Of a DNA stretch of 61,995 nt, positions 40,027 through 47,864 are shown piece after piece. How positions within the stretch are numbered: position 1 is the stretch's first letter; each line of letters begins with the position of its first letter. Under the pieces are notes generated by a model, which saw nothing but the letters and a program-made list of their open reading frames with translations, was not told where the DNA came from and made no database searches. This DNA is from a virus. Position numbers and translations under genes: made by a program. The DNA lies in IMG/VR virus record IMGVR_UViG_3300037246_000486, positions 1-61,995 of that record, one strand, 5' to 3'.

Positions 40027-40847
40027 GCCGTGGCGACGACGACCACGACGACCCACCGCGCGAGGTGGGCGGCAACCAGGATGGGGAGTTCGACCACATC
40101 ATCACCCCGGACGAGTACCACCAGCTGGCGGACCGGGGTCTCAACACCGGGAGCTCCGGTGAGTCCATCCGGGAGGCACTGAACGACATCCGGCAGCAGG
40201 ACGAGATGGACGAGGCGGCAGCGCAGCCGATGATGTGCTCGGGGTACATGGGATCGGACCCCCGCATGTCCGACCATGCGGAGCTGGACATCTCCGTGGA
40301 GGGTGCAGTGCGTGTCCTTCTTCGCCGGGTGGTGCGGGAGGACCCCGAACGGGAGGGACTACTAGACACACCCCGCAGGGTGGTGAAAGCCCTGGGGGAG
40401 ATGACCACGGGGTACGGCCAGGACGTCCACGAGATCCTGGGCACCACGTTCGACACCGAAGGGTATGACGAGATGGTCGTGCTGCGCGGCATCGACTTCG
40501 TGTCCCTCTGCGAACACCACATGCTCCCGTTCACCGGCACCGCTGCGGTCGGGTACGTGCCCGGCGAGCGGGTCGTGGGCCTGTCCAAGTTGGCCCGCCT
40601 GGTGGACTGCTTCGCCCGGCGACTCCAGATCCAGGAGCGTATGACCAAGGAGATAGCAGACGCCGTGATGGAGGTCCTGTCGCCGCAGGGTGTGGGTGTG
40701 GTGGTGTCGGCCCACCATAGCTGCATGGGTTGCCGGGGTGTCCGGAAGCCGGGCGCCTCTATGGTGACCTCGTACCTGGCGGGGGTCATGCGGGACAACG
40801 TGGCAGCCCGGGCGGAATTCCTCGCCCTGGCGGGGGTGACAAAGTAA
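40023..40847 (+). CDS. folE: GTP cyclohydrolase I
   Basis: A 274-residue enzyme catalysing GTP to dihydroneopterin triphosphate, the first step to preQ0. The catalytic core is unmistakable: DTPRRVVKALGEMTTGYGQD, SLCEHHMLPFTGTAAVGYVP (zinc Cys and His), VVGLSKLARLVDCFARRLQ and SAHHSCMGCRGV. About 75 N-terminal acidic residues before the core are an extension not seen in most homologues. The ATG at 40023 overlaps the queE stop and has GGAGGG five bases upstream. This is the last gene of the module. Confidence 0.95.
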   Translation: MSRGDDDHDDPPREVGGNQDGEFDHIITPDEYHQLADRGLNTGSSGESIREALNDIRQQDEMDEAAAQPMMCSGYMGSDPRMSDHAELDISVEGAVRVLLRRVVREDPEREGLLDTPRRVVKALGEMTTGYGQDVHEILGTTFDTEGYDEMVVLRGIDFVSLCEHHMLPFTGTAAVGYVPGERVVGLSKLARLVDCFARRLQIQERMTKEIADAVMEVLSPQGVGVVVSAHHSCMGCRGVRKPGASMVTSYLAGVMRDNVAARAEFLALAGVTK

Positions 40848-40860
40848 ATGACGTTTCGGG

Positions 40861-40888
40861 TTGACTGTGATCTCGTGTCGTTGATAAT
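40861..40888 (+). promoter_or_regulatory. Sigma-70-type promoter
   Basis: The -35 box TTGACT (40861-40866), a 16-bp spacer and the -10 box GATAAT (40883-40888) lie 14 bases after the folE stop. It is a closer match to the classical consensus than the P1-P6 family and drives the H1-like gene through a 65-nt leader with AGGAGG. Confidence 0.75.
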
Positions 40889-40953
40889 GGTCTCAGTTCC
40901 TACCCACACACCGGCGCGGACAGTTCAGCCGGGTACTACCAGGAGGCAACATC

Positions 40954-41364
40954 ATGGCAAAGGCAAAGAACACCAAGGCGACCAAGGCAACCCCGAAGGC
41001 CAAGCCGGCCGGCCCCACCAAGGCAGAGGTCCTCGCCGCTCGCGATGCGAAGATCGTCGCCGCCTACAAGAGCGGCACCGACGTCCCGGACCTGGCCCCG
41101 AAGTTCGGCCTGTCCGGTGTCCGCATCTACCGCATCCTCGGTGCCAAGAATGTGACGCTGCGACCGCGTCCGAAGGCCGACCCCAAGCCCGCCACCAAGG
41201 GCAAGGCCACCAAGAAGGCCGCCAAGAAGGCCGCTCCCCGCAAGGCCACCAAGGCCACCAAGGCCAAGCCCGCCGGCAAGTCGGCGTCCGCAGCCCCGGC
41301 CCTCGCGCTCCCCAAGAGCCAGTCGGTACGTCGCCCGAACAAGCCCACCCCGTCGGACAGCTAG
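40954..41364 (+). CDS. Histone H1-like basic protein with helix-turn-helix
   Basis: A 136-residue protein. Residues about 24-65 form a Hin-like or resolvase-like HTH (AEVLAARDAKIVAAYKSGTD, DLAPKFGLSGVRIYRILGA). It is flanked by Lys/Ala/Pro-rich segments, with a tail of AAKKAAPRKATKATKAK type as in histone H1-like bacterial proteins. It probably coats or organises DNA, perhaps with site preference through the HTH. It has its own promoter and a following hairpin, so it is a single-gene unit likely made in quantity. Confidence 0.78.
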   Translation: MAKAKNTKATKATPKAKPAGPTKAEVLAARDAKIVAAYKSGTDVPDLAPKFGLSGVRIYRILGAKNVTLRPRPKADPKPATKGKATKKAAKKAAPRKATKATKAKPAGKSASAAPALALPKSQSVRRPNKPTPSDS

Positions 41365-41382
41365 TCCGACCAGTACCGACAA

Positions 41383-41418
41383 GCAAGGGCACCTGGCCAG
41401 GCCGGCAGGTGCCCTTGC
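41383..41418 (+). terminator. Strong hairpin after the H1-like gene
   Basis: A perfect 13-bp stem, GCAAGGGCACCTG (41383-41395) with CAGGTGCCCTTGC (41406-41418), has a 10-nt loop. There is no T-run, so termination may be partial or factor-dependent. A second 7-bp hairpin (GTCGGAC/GTCCGAC, 41352-41370) spans the stop codon just upstream. Confidence 0.6.
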
Positions 41419-41448
41419 TGTATCCATCAGGCACGCAGGAGGTGACCC

Positions 41449-41673
41449 GTGACAATGACAGGTGAGGAGTGGTTGCTCGCCATCGTATCCGCCCTGATTG
41501 GTGCGGCTGCCCTACGATTCTTCCAATGGATCTTGATGCCACGGGGTAGTGCCGTGGACAAGGACCAACTCCGAGAGCTCCGCCACCGACTGGGCGACCC
41601 CCTGTCCACGCAGTCGCATGTCACCATTCGCCGAGACCTGCTGGTCGCCCTCGTACATGACGCGAGGAGGTGA
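41449..41673 (+). CDS. Small membrane protein
   Basis: A 74-residue protein with a GTG start. It has one membrane span (WLLAIVSALIGAAALRFFQW) followed by a basic cytoplasmic domain (DKDQLRELRHRLGD). Its initiation region AGGAGGTGACCCGTG is duplicated before the next gene. Function unknown. Confidence 0.62.
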   Translation: MTMTGEEWLLAIVSALIGAAALRFFQWILMPRGSAVDKDQLRELRHRLGDPLSTQSHVTIRRDLLVALVHDARR

Positions 41674-41676
41674 CCC

Positions 41677-42060
41677 GTGCTCGACACCCAGCGTGAAGCG
41701 TGGGAGCGGATCCTGCCCATCGCGGGCGGCCTGCGTGAGGCCGTCTACCAATATGTGGACCGGTGGCCCTCGGCCGCGTTCGAGTTGGAGGCAGTGACCG
41801 GACTGCGGCAGTCCACCGTCGCCGCCCGCTTTGCCGAGCTCGCCAACCGCAAGGGCAAGTACGACTGGCGTCCCCGTATCTTCGACAGTGGGGTGGTCAA
41901 GAAGAACCCGGAGACCGGACGCAACGCCGTGGTCTGGAACACCACCAAGCCGGACGACGGGCAGCTCGACCTGTTCCCCGAACCACGACTGTGCCTGGCC
42001 GCGACCCAGCTCGGTCCGTGCCAGTTGGTAGGCGGTCACGATGGAAGGTGTCAGGTCTAA
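41677..42060 (+). CDS. Winged-helix-like DNA-binding protein
   Basis: A 127-residue protein with a GTG start and the same AGGAGGTGACCCGTG region. AFELEAVTGLRQSTVAARFAELA is an HTH, and the following basic strand pair (KYDWRPRIFDSGVVKKNPET) fits a wing. The C-terminus has two Cys (CLAATQLGPCQLV). It could be a regulator of the middle/late region. No family name is justified. Confidence 0.62.
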   Translation: MLDTQREAWERILPIAGGLREAVYQYVDRWPSAAFELEAVTGLRQSTVAARFAELANRKGKYDWRPRIFDSGVVKKNPETGRNAVVWNTTKPDDGQLDLFPEPRLCLAATQLGPCQLVGGHDGRCQV

Positions 42061-42666
42061 ATGGCATACTCCGACAAGGTCAACAGGATGATCTTCGACC
42101 GGCTCGAGGCTGGGCAGACCTGCGACACCATCGCCTCCGCGATGGGAGTGTCCCGTGCCTTGGTGTCCATCCGCCGACGATCCATGGCCAACCCACCTCC
42201 ACGCAAGGTGCCGTTCCGTGGTCGGGAGGACAAGTTCAGCACCAAGCGGAATCCCCACGAGGCGGCGGCAGCCCTATGGGAGAAGGTCCTAGAGACAGCA
42301 ATCCGGGAAGGAGACTTAGTCTGGCTCTTCCACGACGTCGAGGACGCGGGCACCGTGGGGACGTTCACCTGGGTCGCCATCTCCCTGGGGGCCGAGCCGG
42401 ACGACCTCCTTACCGGCATTGACTACGAAGACCTGGTGACCCCAGTATTTCCAAGACATGGTGACGGGTCGGTTATACTCTGGGACTGGACCGAACACGA
42501 CGCAACGGAGGAACGCATTGAGGAGCGAGACGCAGCGGGTGGTGGTGACGGGGATGTCACAGGGCCAGACGCTCCAGGTGCTGAACGCGCCGGAGTTCGG
42601 GGCAGTGACGGGCGACCTCGATGGGACGAAGGTGGATGGCAGGACCCTTGCTGCGTTGGAGCGTAA
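42061..42666 (+). CDS. Putative HTH protein with an out-of-character C-terminus
   Basis: A 201-residue ORF starting directly after the previous stop. Residues 12-45 (IFDRLEAGQTCDTIASAMGV, then SRALVSIRRR) form an HTH. The middle (residues 60-135) looks coding. From about residue 145 the translation becomes Gly/Asp/Arg low complexity and overlaps the better-looking frame of the next gene by about 150 bases. The original stop may have been lost by a frameshift, or the overlap is real. Confidence 0.55.
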   Translation: MAYSDKVNRMIFDRLEAGQTCDTIASAMGVSRALVSIRRRSMANPPPRKVPFRGREDKFSTKRNPHEAAAALWEKVLETAIREGDLVWLFHDVEDAGTVGTFTWVAISLGAEPDDLLTGIDYEDLVTPVFPRHGDGSVILWDWTEHDATEERIEERDAAGGGDGDVTGPDAPGAERAGVRGSDGRPRWDEGGWQDPCCVGA

Positions 42667-42757
42667 GGGATACATCGTAGAGGGCAAGGAGACGAGTCCA
42701 TGGACAAGGCGAATGAAACTGACACGGCAGGGGCGGGCAGCGGCTTCACAACCGTAG
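42518..42757 (+). CDS. Small winged-helix-like protein
   Basis: A 79-residue protein from TTG 42518, which has ACGGAGG upstream. The longer frame to 42458 has no ribosome site. LNAPEFGAVTGDLDG, TLAALERKGYIVEGKETSPW and TRRMKLTRQGRAA give the helix-helix-wing pattern of MarR/winged-helix folds (G-Y-I near the wing). It overlaps genes on both sides. Confidence 0.55.
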   Translation: MRSETQRVVVTGMSQGQTLQVLNAPEFGAVTGDLDGTKVDGRTLAALERKGYIVEGKETSPWTRRMKLTRQGRAAASQP

Positions 42758-43212
42758 ACCCTGCCCGTTACCTGGGCCGGGGGTCGGTGAAGCGTATTGC
42801 CACCGAGCTCATGGGCGTGGTGGTGCTGGCCGCCATGAAGTACGTGAAGCACCAGTACCAGGACGGGGCAACGCTCCGGGTGGTCCAGGAGCCCGTCATC
42901 ATCCCACCGCCAGGACTGGTCGGGTGGGTGGTGGGCGCCAGGCAGTTGCCAGTGGGCGTGCTGACCGGTGGGTACCATAGGGACGACCCCATGGAGTTCT
43001 CGCAGGAGGGGGCGGTACAGGCGTTGCTAGTGGCGCGCTGGCCGAACCGTCGCCCGGTACCTGTCCCGATGCAGTGCTTCGTCATCACAACCATCCAACC
43101 GAGCTCGGGGTTGTCCTGGGCTGACCTGCGTGTCCCCGAGCGGCACCGTGCGGAGATGCGGGAGTGGGCATCCCAGATCCAACGAGACGAGAGAGGCAGG
43201 TGGCAAGCATGA
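42700..43212 (+). CDS. Hypothetical protein
   Basis: A 170-residue protein whose ATG lies inside the preceding gene. A helical segment ELMGVVVLAAMKYVKHQYQD and a beta region (EPVIIPPPGLVGWVVGARQL) are followed by a charged helical end. No motif is recognised. The DNA contains one copy of a 16-base repeat (43008-43023). Confidence 0.62.
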   Translation: MDKANETDTAGAGSGFTTVDPARYLGRGSVKRIATELMGVVVLAAMKYVKHQYQDGATLRVVQEPVIIPPPGLVGWVVGARQLPVGVLTGGYHRDDPMEFSQEGAVQALLVARWPNRRPVPVPMQCFVITTIQPSSGLSWADLRVPERHRAEMREWASQIQRDERGRWQA

Positions 43213-43901
43213 AGGACCTTGGCAAGGTACGGGTGACCGACGTGTTCGGTGGTGTCGTCCGCAACGTGAGGGTGCAGCGGTCCCACGACGCTGGCTCCCA
43301 GGGCACGGCCGTCACTGTCGATGCTCCGGGGTTCCGCGCACGCCGGGTGTTCCTGGACTTCAACCCGAACACCGTGGACGAGGTGGTCCTGGTCATGCGG
43401 GCATCGCAGGCGACCCCGGCGACACTGTCCTCCTGTTGCCTTAAGAATCTGGAGACCGCGGGCATGACGGTCTACCTCCGGGACACTCCCCTCTGGGAGT
43501 ACTTCGGACGGATGTACAATGCCGACCAGGACCGGGTGTGGATGGCGGTCACCACCGACCGCCTGGTGGACGCACTGGAAGAGTCACCCCAGTGGGACGA
43601 GGCACCGGGCATGATGCACACCGCGCCGCAAGGGTGGCAACGGTTCAACTCCTGGAAGCTGAAACGGGAACCGCCCATTCTCCAGGTCACCCTCCACCGT
43701 AGGCGCCGAGAGCTCGACCCCATGCAGTACGAGTACCTGGCTGAGGTGGACATGGACCTGGCCTCCGGCATCGGACACTTGGCAGAGGTGCTGCGCAACC
43801 ACGCCACCAACCAGAAGACCAACCCGCACGACGTCGCCCAGGCCCTCTATGTCGGGTGGGGTCTGGAGTCCTACATCCCAACACCGGGAGGACGCACATG
43901 A
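43209..43901 (+). CDS. Hypothetical protein
   Basis: A 230-residue protein starting at ATG 43209 (overlap ATGA), with GAGAGGCAGG upstream. Beta-rich N-terminus (VTDVFGGVVRNVRVQRSHDA), an alpha/beta middle, and a helical C-terminus (DLASGIGHLAEVLRNHATNQ). Function unknown. Confidence 0.65.
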   Translation: MKDLGKVRVTDVFGGVVRNVRVQRSHDAGSQGTAVTVDAPGFRARRVFLDFNPNTVDEVVLVMRASQATPATLSSCCLKNLETAGMTVYLRDTPLWEYFGRMYNADQDRVWMAVTTDRLVDALEESPQWDEAPGMMHTAPQGWQRFNSWKLKREPPILQVTLHRRRRELDPMQYEYLAEVDMDLASGIGHLAEVLRNHATNQKTNPHDVAQALYVGWGLESYIPTPGGRT

Positions 43902-44134
43902 GTATGCGCATGCTGTTCGACTGGCTGTTCGCGACACTCGCCTTTGCCTTGGCTGGGTGGGTGGGCATGAAGTACTTCGGCGGCGACCCCGAGCTCTGGC
44001 TTCGGGTGTTCCTGATAGCCGTCGCCGCCTTCGCGGCAGGGCATTGGAACGGGCACTGCCTGGGTCGCCTTGATCCAGACCGCCTCGACCGGGACTTCCG
44101 GGCGTGGCAGGCGAGGGAACATTGGCGTGGGTAA
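43898..44134 (+). CDS. Small two-span membrane protein
   Basis: A 78-residue protein with GGGAGG upstream. The two hydrophobic segments are LFDWLFATLAFALAGWVGM and LWLRVFLIAVAAFAAGHW, followed by a charged cytoplasmic tail. Function unknown. An envelope or early host-takeover role is possible. Confidence 0.65.
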   Translation: MSMRMLFDWLFATLAFALAGWVGMKYFGGDPELWLRVFLIAVAAFAAGHWNGHCLGRLDPDRLDRDFRAWQAREHWRG

Positions 44135-44660
44135 TCCGATCAAGCTGGTGCAGGCACGTCCCGGACGTAAGCTGTGGGAGGTGAAGGTGTCTGGTCCCAC
44201 GGTCATGTCGCCGTGGATGCCCTCGGCGATCGAGGTCCAGTCACGCCGGCAGGTACCACCCCAGCTGATGGCAGCGGTGGCGTTCGAGTGGCCCGGGTAC
44301 TCCCTGGTCCACGGCAAGGTCACTCACCCGTCCGAGTACCTGGACGAGCTCCGGTTGAACGCTGAAGAAGCCCGGGCGGAGTTCCTCGAGACCGTACTGG
44401 ACGGTGAGGAGTGGGAGATCCAGATCATGTGCCCCACCTGCGGAGGCCGTGGTGTCTTCGACTGTGATGAGTGCGGGTGGGCCGGGCGAGCGGACAACGA
44501 CAAGGAGGACTGCGAGGAGTGCAAGGGCGACGGGGTAGTAGAGTGTCACGAGTGTGATGGCGAGGCATGCTGGTTCGTCGATTACGAACCCGGGTTGGAG
44601 CACTGGCCCGGACCTACCGCGGCATGGGCCGCAGAAGTAAGGAGCGGACACGATGGCTAA
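44127..44660 (+). CDS. DnaJ-type zinc-finger protein
   Basis: A 177-residue protein from GTG 44127. The last 75 residues have four CxxCxG-like units (CPTCGGRG, CDECGWAG, CEECKGDG, CHECDGEA), the signature of the DnaJ cysteine-rich domain that binds two zinc ions. There is no J-domain. The N-terminal 100 residues are beta-rich and unrelated. Stand-alone DnaJ-type fingers occur in phages and may act as chaperone adaptors or nucleic-acid binders. Confidence 0.75.
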   Translation: MGNPIKLVQARPGRKLWEVKVSGPTVMSPWMPSAIEVQSRRQVPPQLMAAVAFEWPGYSLVHGKVTHPSEYLDELRLNAEEARAEFLETVLDGEEWEIQIMCPTCGGRGVFDCDECGWAGRADNDKEDCEECKGDGVVECHECDGEACWFVDYEPGLEHWPGPTAAWAAEVRSGHDG

Positions 44661-45045
44661 GAAGAAACCAGAACCCGAACCGGAACTGGTGGAAGAAGTA
44701 GAAGAGGACGACGGTGGTGCCGGCGAGATGCTGGTGTACGTGGTCCGTAAGGTTGGGCCCTTCGCCTTGTTCGATCCCAAGGGGAGCCAGATAGCGGACG
44801 ACACCAAGTCCGCAGTCATGGCGCTCGCCCGGGACGAGGCCACCACCCAGATGCAGGCCGGGTTCGACACCCAGGTCGTGGAGCTCGACGACCAGGAGCG
44901 GGTCATCCGGGTGATGCCGTACTACCCCGGGGATCAGGCGGATGTGGAATTCGAGGAGGACGACCCCGCCCCCGAGGGCCCGCAGCCGTCACCCGAAGAC
45001 GAGCTGGCACCGGACGAGGAACCAGACGAGGACGACAGCGAGTGA
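44653..45045 (+). CDS. Acidic hypothetical protein
   Basis: A 130-residue protein. An acidic Pro/Glu N-terminus precedes a compact alpha/beta middle (MLVYVVRKVGPFALFDPKGS, ALARDEATTQMQAGFDTQVV), and a very acidic tail follows (PDEEPDEDDSE). DNA mimicry is possible but unsupported. Function unknown. A 148-bp gap with no supported gene follows. Confidence 0.62.
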   Translation: MAKKKPEPEPELVEEVEEDDGGAGEMLVYVVRKVGPFALFDPKGSQIADDTKSAVMALARDEATTQMQAGFDTQVVELDDQERVIRVMPYYPGDQADVEFEEDDPAPEGPQPSPEDELAPDEEPDEDDSE

Positions 45046-45193
45046 ACCGAGTTGGGGGAGGCGGCCGGGGGCTGGGGTGGGGTGTTGCCCTGGTCCCCCT
45101 CGCTCCCCTCGGTGGATGGGGTGGTGGTGTGTCGAAGGCTGGGAGGCCCCAAGCAGCACCGCCACCCTCACCGCCAACTGAAAGGACACGGAC

Positions 45194-45547
45194 ATGGGAC
45201 TGACAACGAACACCAACGTGGAGAACCTCCTGGCCATCCTGAAGAAGAACAGGAGCGGTCACCGGCAACTGTACGAGGAAGCCTTCGAGGAGTACCGGCG
45301 CCAGGTGGTCAAGGCGATGGAATACAACCTGGACCGGGCACGGTCGGGTGGGGACATCCGCTTGTCCCTGGCCATGCGGACACCCGAGGACCACACCGAG
45401 GAGTACGACGCGGTGATCGGTCTGCTGGAGATGTCCACCGACCAGGACGTCGAACTGACGGCCAACGACTATCAGCGGTTCGTCCTGGACCGGTGGGAGT
45501 GGGCACGGTCCTTCGAGGTCAACACGATGTCGTACACCCAGCACTGA
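45194..45547 (+). CDS. Hypothetical helical protein
   Basis: A 117-residue protein with AAAGGA upstream. Helical and charged (NVENLLAILKKNRSGHRQLY, YDAVIGLLEMSTDQDVEL). No motif is recognised. Confidence 0.62.
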   Translation: MGLTTNTNVENLLAILKKNRSGHRQLYEEAFEEYRRQVVKAMEYNLDRARSGGDIRLSLAMRTPEDHTEEYDAVIGLLEMSTDQDVELTANDYQRFVLDRWEWARSFEVNTMSYTQH

Positions 45548-45548
45548 C

Positions 45549-45773
45549 ATGGCCACCATCAAGTCGAAGTGGATCCTGATTGTCCGGGCTGTGACCCTGG
45601 ACGGGATCGAGGACGAGGTGAACGAGATGCTCAAGGAGGACCCCTCACGCCAGGTGGGTCCGGTCCAGCACATACCCGGTGGCTACAGCGCCGACCCCAC
45701 GAAGGAGATGCAGGACGAGGACCTGTTCTGGGTCACCGTCACCAGCACGGAGTTCCACCATGACGACACCTAA
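45549..45773 (+). CDS. Small hypothetical protein
   Basis: A 74-residue alpha/beta protein (SKWILIVRAVTLDGIEDEVN, DLFWVTVTSTEFHHD). The layout resembles tiny ferredoxin-like folds. It overlaps the HD-domain gene by 14 bases. Confidence 0.6.
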   Translation: MATIKSKWILIVRAVTLDGIEDEVNEMLKEDPSRQVGPVQHIPGGYSADPTKEMQDEDLFWVTVTSTEFHHDDT

Positions 45774-46428
45774 AGGCGACTACATCATCTGTCCCTGCGG
45801 CACCGACGTCCCGGTCGAGTTGGCACTGGACGGGGAGTGGTGCTCCACCACCTGCAAGGAGGACGAGGACGTCCACGGGTTCGCCTCCGACAACCGAGGA
45901 CCGTGGATGACCACGTTCACCGGCAAGCGGTTCTACCTCATGGACCCGGTGGTGGAGGACATCACCATCGAGGACATCGCCCACGCCCTGGCAATGACCT
46001 GCCGCTGGCATGGGCACACGAACACCTTCTACAGCGTGGCCCAGCACTCCGTACTCACGTCCCTGGTGGCGGACCGGCCGTACCGTATGGCAATGCTGCT
46101 GCACGACGCGGCCGAGGCGTACATCGGGGACCTGGCAAAGCCCATCAAGCGGGACACCAGGCTCGGGGAAAGCTGGCGGGTCATGGAAGACCGCATCCAG
46201 GAGCAGGTCCAGCTGGCGTTCGGATACAAGGTGCCCAACAAGGCACGGCAGAAGGTGTGGGACAACCGGGTACTGCTGGCGGAGGCCGACGACCTGGTCA
46301 ACCAGGACTGGCTCCTGGCGCTGCGGGACCGACTGCGCCTGACCCGGTACCCCGAGGACACCATCATCACGATGGGACCGACGGCAGCCGAGGCCATGTT
46401 CTTGCGGCGGTACCTGGAGCTAAACTAG
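45760..46428 (+). CDS. HD-domain phosphohydrolase (nucleotidase-like)
   Basis: A 222-residue protein. The HD site is complete: QHS (His96), LLHDAAEAYIGD (His115, Asp116, Asp124), and EADDLVNQDW supplying the distal Asp. The pattern fits YfbR-like 5'-deoxynucleotidases or related HD hydrolases. Residues 1-45 add a CPC...CSTTC cluster that may bind zinc. It could adjust nucleotide pools during infection, possibly linked to GTP drain by FolE, which is inference. Confidence 0.8.
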   Translation: MTTPKGDYIICPCGTDVPVELALDGEWCSTTCKEDEDVHGFASDNRGPWMTTFTGKRFYLMDPVVEDITIEDIAHALAMTCRWHGHTNTFYSVAQHSVLTSLVADRPYRMAMLLHDAAEAYIGDLAKPIKRDTRLGESWRVMEDRIQEQVQLAFGYKVPNKARQKVWDNRVLLAEADDLVNQDWLLALRDRLRLTRYPEDTIITMGPTAAEAMFLRRYLELN

Positions 46429-46444
46429 GGAGGGAGGTCGTAAC

Positions 46445-46720
46445 ATGGACGACATGAGACGAGGACCTATCAATCCGTTCCTCCCGCCGGTGGTGATCCG
46501 TAACGTGAACCCCCACCTGGCGAACGTAGTCGTCCAGGACGTCGTGCGGCGGTACCCGCCCGGGACCGTGGTGGACGTGGTGGAGATACACCGGTCTGCC
46601 TGTCCCGACCAGCAAGGCGGGCGCTGCACCTGCCGGCACATCCACCTGGAGATCAACCCTACCTGGGGAGGGGACATCGGCATCCCGGGACCGTACCCGC
46701 AACTCATGTGCATGAACTAG
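46445..46720 (+). CDS. Small hypothetical protein
   Basis: A 91-residue protein with a strong GGGAGGGAGG site. It has three Cys and several His residues (HRSACPDQQGGRCTCRHIHL), suggesting metal binding. Beta-rich. Function unknown. Confidence 0.62.
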   Translation: MDDMRRGPINPFLPPVVIRNVNPHLANVVVQDVVRRYPPGTVVDVVEIHRSACPDQQGGRCTCRHIHLEINPTWGGDIGIPGPYPQLMCMN

Positions 46721-46732
46721 GAGCGGACTCCT

Positions 46733-47170
46733 ATGGCAAGCGACTACGAACGGTGTCCCACCTGCTCGGAGTGGGCCTGGACGAAGCGGCACAGGTGTAA
46801 GCCCATCTGGCTAGTGTTCGACACGGACCAGCACGAGGACTGGGACGAGGCGGAGCGGGTGTACGCCAACTCCCCACAAGAGGCCGCGGAGAAGTGGGCC
46901 GAGGACGACGACTGCAACTCGGCCGAGTACTCCATCGTGGCAGGGACCCCCGCGGCAGTACAGGTTCGCCACCTGGACGAACCGGACACCGACCCGGTCT
47001 GGTGGGTGGTCACCGGGGAGTCCGTCCCGACGTACCACGGCAACGAGGCCACCGAGATTAAGTGCTGTAGGTGCCAGACCCGGGAGGCCCTGGATCCAAA
47101 GCTTATCGGACAGCGGCACGACGTTTGCGGCTCGGCAGGGTTCAAATGGGCACGATGGGAGGTGGCGTAA
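46733..47170 (+). CDS. Hypothetical protein with zinc-binding ends
   Basis: A 145-residue protein. N-terminal RCPTCSEWAWTKRHRC and C-terminal KCCRCQTREALD...HDVC clusters give two candidate zinc sites around an acidic middle (DQHEDWDEAERVYANSPQEA). Function unknown. Confidence 0.62.
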   Translation: MASDYERCPTCSEWAWTKRHRCKPIWLVFDTDQHEDWDEAERVYANSPQEAAEKWAEDDDCNSAEYSIVAGTPAAVQVRHLDEPDTDPVWWVVTGESVPTYHGNEATEIKCCRCQTREALDPKLIGQRHDVCGSAGFKWARWEVA

Positions 47171-47412
47171 TGAGCAACCCGACCGACGTGAGGCTGGTAC
47201 TCGGTGGACCGAAGAAGGGCGAGGTGTGGGTGAACGGGGTCAACCTGGCCAACGTGGTCGGCACCATCGCACTGTACGCACCACCAGGAGGACCGCCCCA
47301 CCTGACCATGCAGCTTGTCCCCGATAGGATTCACGTCCAGGTGGAGGGGGTTGACGTGGCATACGAGTGCGCGTTCTGCGGGCGACCCATGGACCCACCG
47401 GAGGAACCGTGA
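47170..47412 (+). CDS. Small hypothetical protein
   Basis: An 80-residue beta-rich protein starting at TAATG with GGGAGG upstream. It ends with ECAFCGRPMDPPEEP, a single CxxC. Function unknown. Confidence 0.6.
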   Translation: MSNPTDVRLVLGGPKKGEVWVNGVNLANVVGTIALYAPPGGPPHLTMQLVPDRIHVQVEGVDVAYECAFCGRPMDPPEEP

Positions 47413-47864
47413 GCGGACCCATCGGACCGACCGGACCCTGCCCGCATGGGGTGGTGGACGACATCTGTGAACCCTGCACCCTACGGAACCACCTCGTCGC
47501 CCTGGTCGAGCTGTGTGACACCTTGGAGGTGGTAGGGCACCAGGTAGAGGACGCCAAGGAGATCGTCCGACAGGGGGCGGTACAGGCGTCCCCACCGGTA
47601 TGCCCCGACAACGTGGACGGGCACCCGACCGACCTGGAAGCGGCAGAGGCGCGGGCCGAGACGTGGAAGGGGCTGGCGACCGACGGGACGCTCACCGGGT
47701 TACGTGTTGACCTCGCCGCCGCCGAGAAGGTGGTCGGGTTGCTCGGCGAGGCGCTGACAAGGCTCGTGGCTGAACGGCTAGCCGAAGGTCCGCCAGAGTT
47801 CGAGGAGATTGCGACTACAGCCCTCGCCGCTCACGACGAATGGAAAAAGGGGCGGGACGAATGA
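47409..47864 (+). CDS. Hypothetical helical protein
   Basis: A 151-residue protein with a GTG start overlapping the previous stop. The N-terminus has CPHGVVDDICEPC, then long amphipathic helices (HLVALVELCDTLEVVGHQVE, EAAEARAETWKGLA). The DNA carries a 16-base repeat (47573-47588). Function unknown. Confidence 0.6.
   Translation: MSGPIGPTGPCPHGVVDDICEPCTLRNHLVALVELCDTLEVVGHQVEDAKEIVRQGAVQASPPVCPDNVDGHPTDLEAAEARAETWKGLATDGTLTGLRVDLAAAEKVVGLLGEALTRLVAERLAEGPPEFEEIATTALAAHDEWKKGRDE

Noticed and set aside
37021-40847. Horizontally acquired bacterial queuosine operon for tRNA modification
   Set aside because: A DpdA-like enzyme replaces a tRNA transglycosylase, QueF and QueA are absent, and the genes are overlapped like the rest of the phage genome.
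40848-41465. Alternative frame over the H1-like gene
   Set aside because: The Lys/Ala-rich frame at 40954 has AGGAGG and a recognisable HTH; the other frame is its Gln/Gly/Arg shadow.
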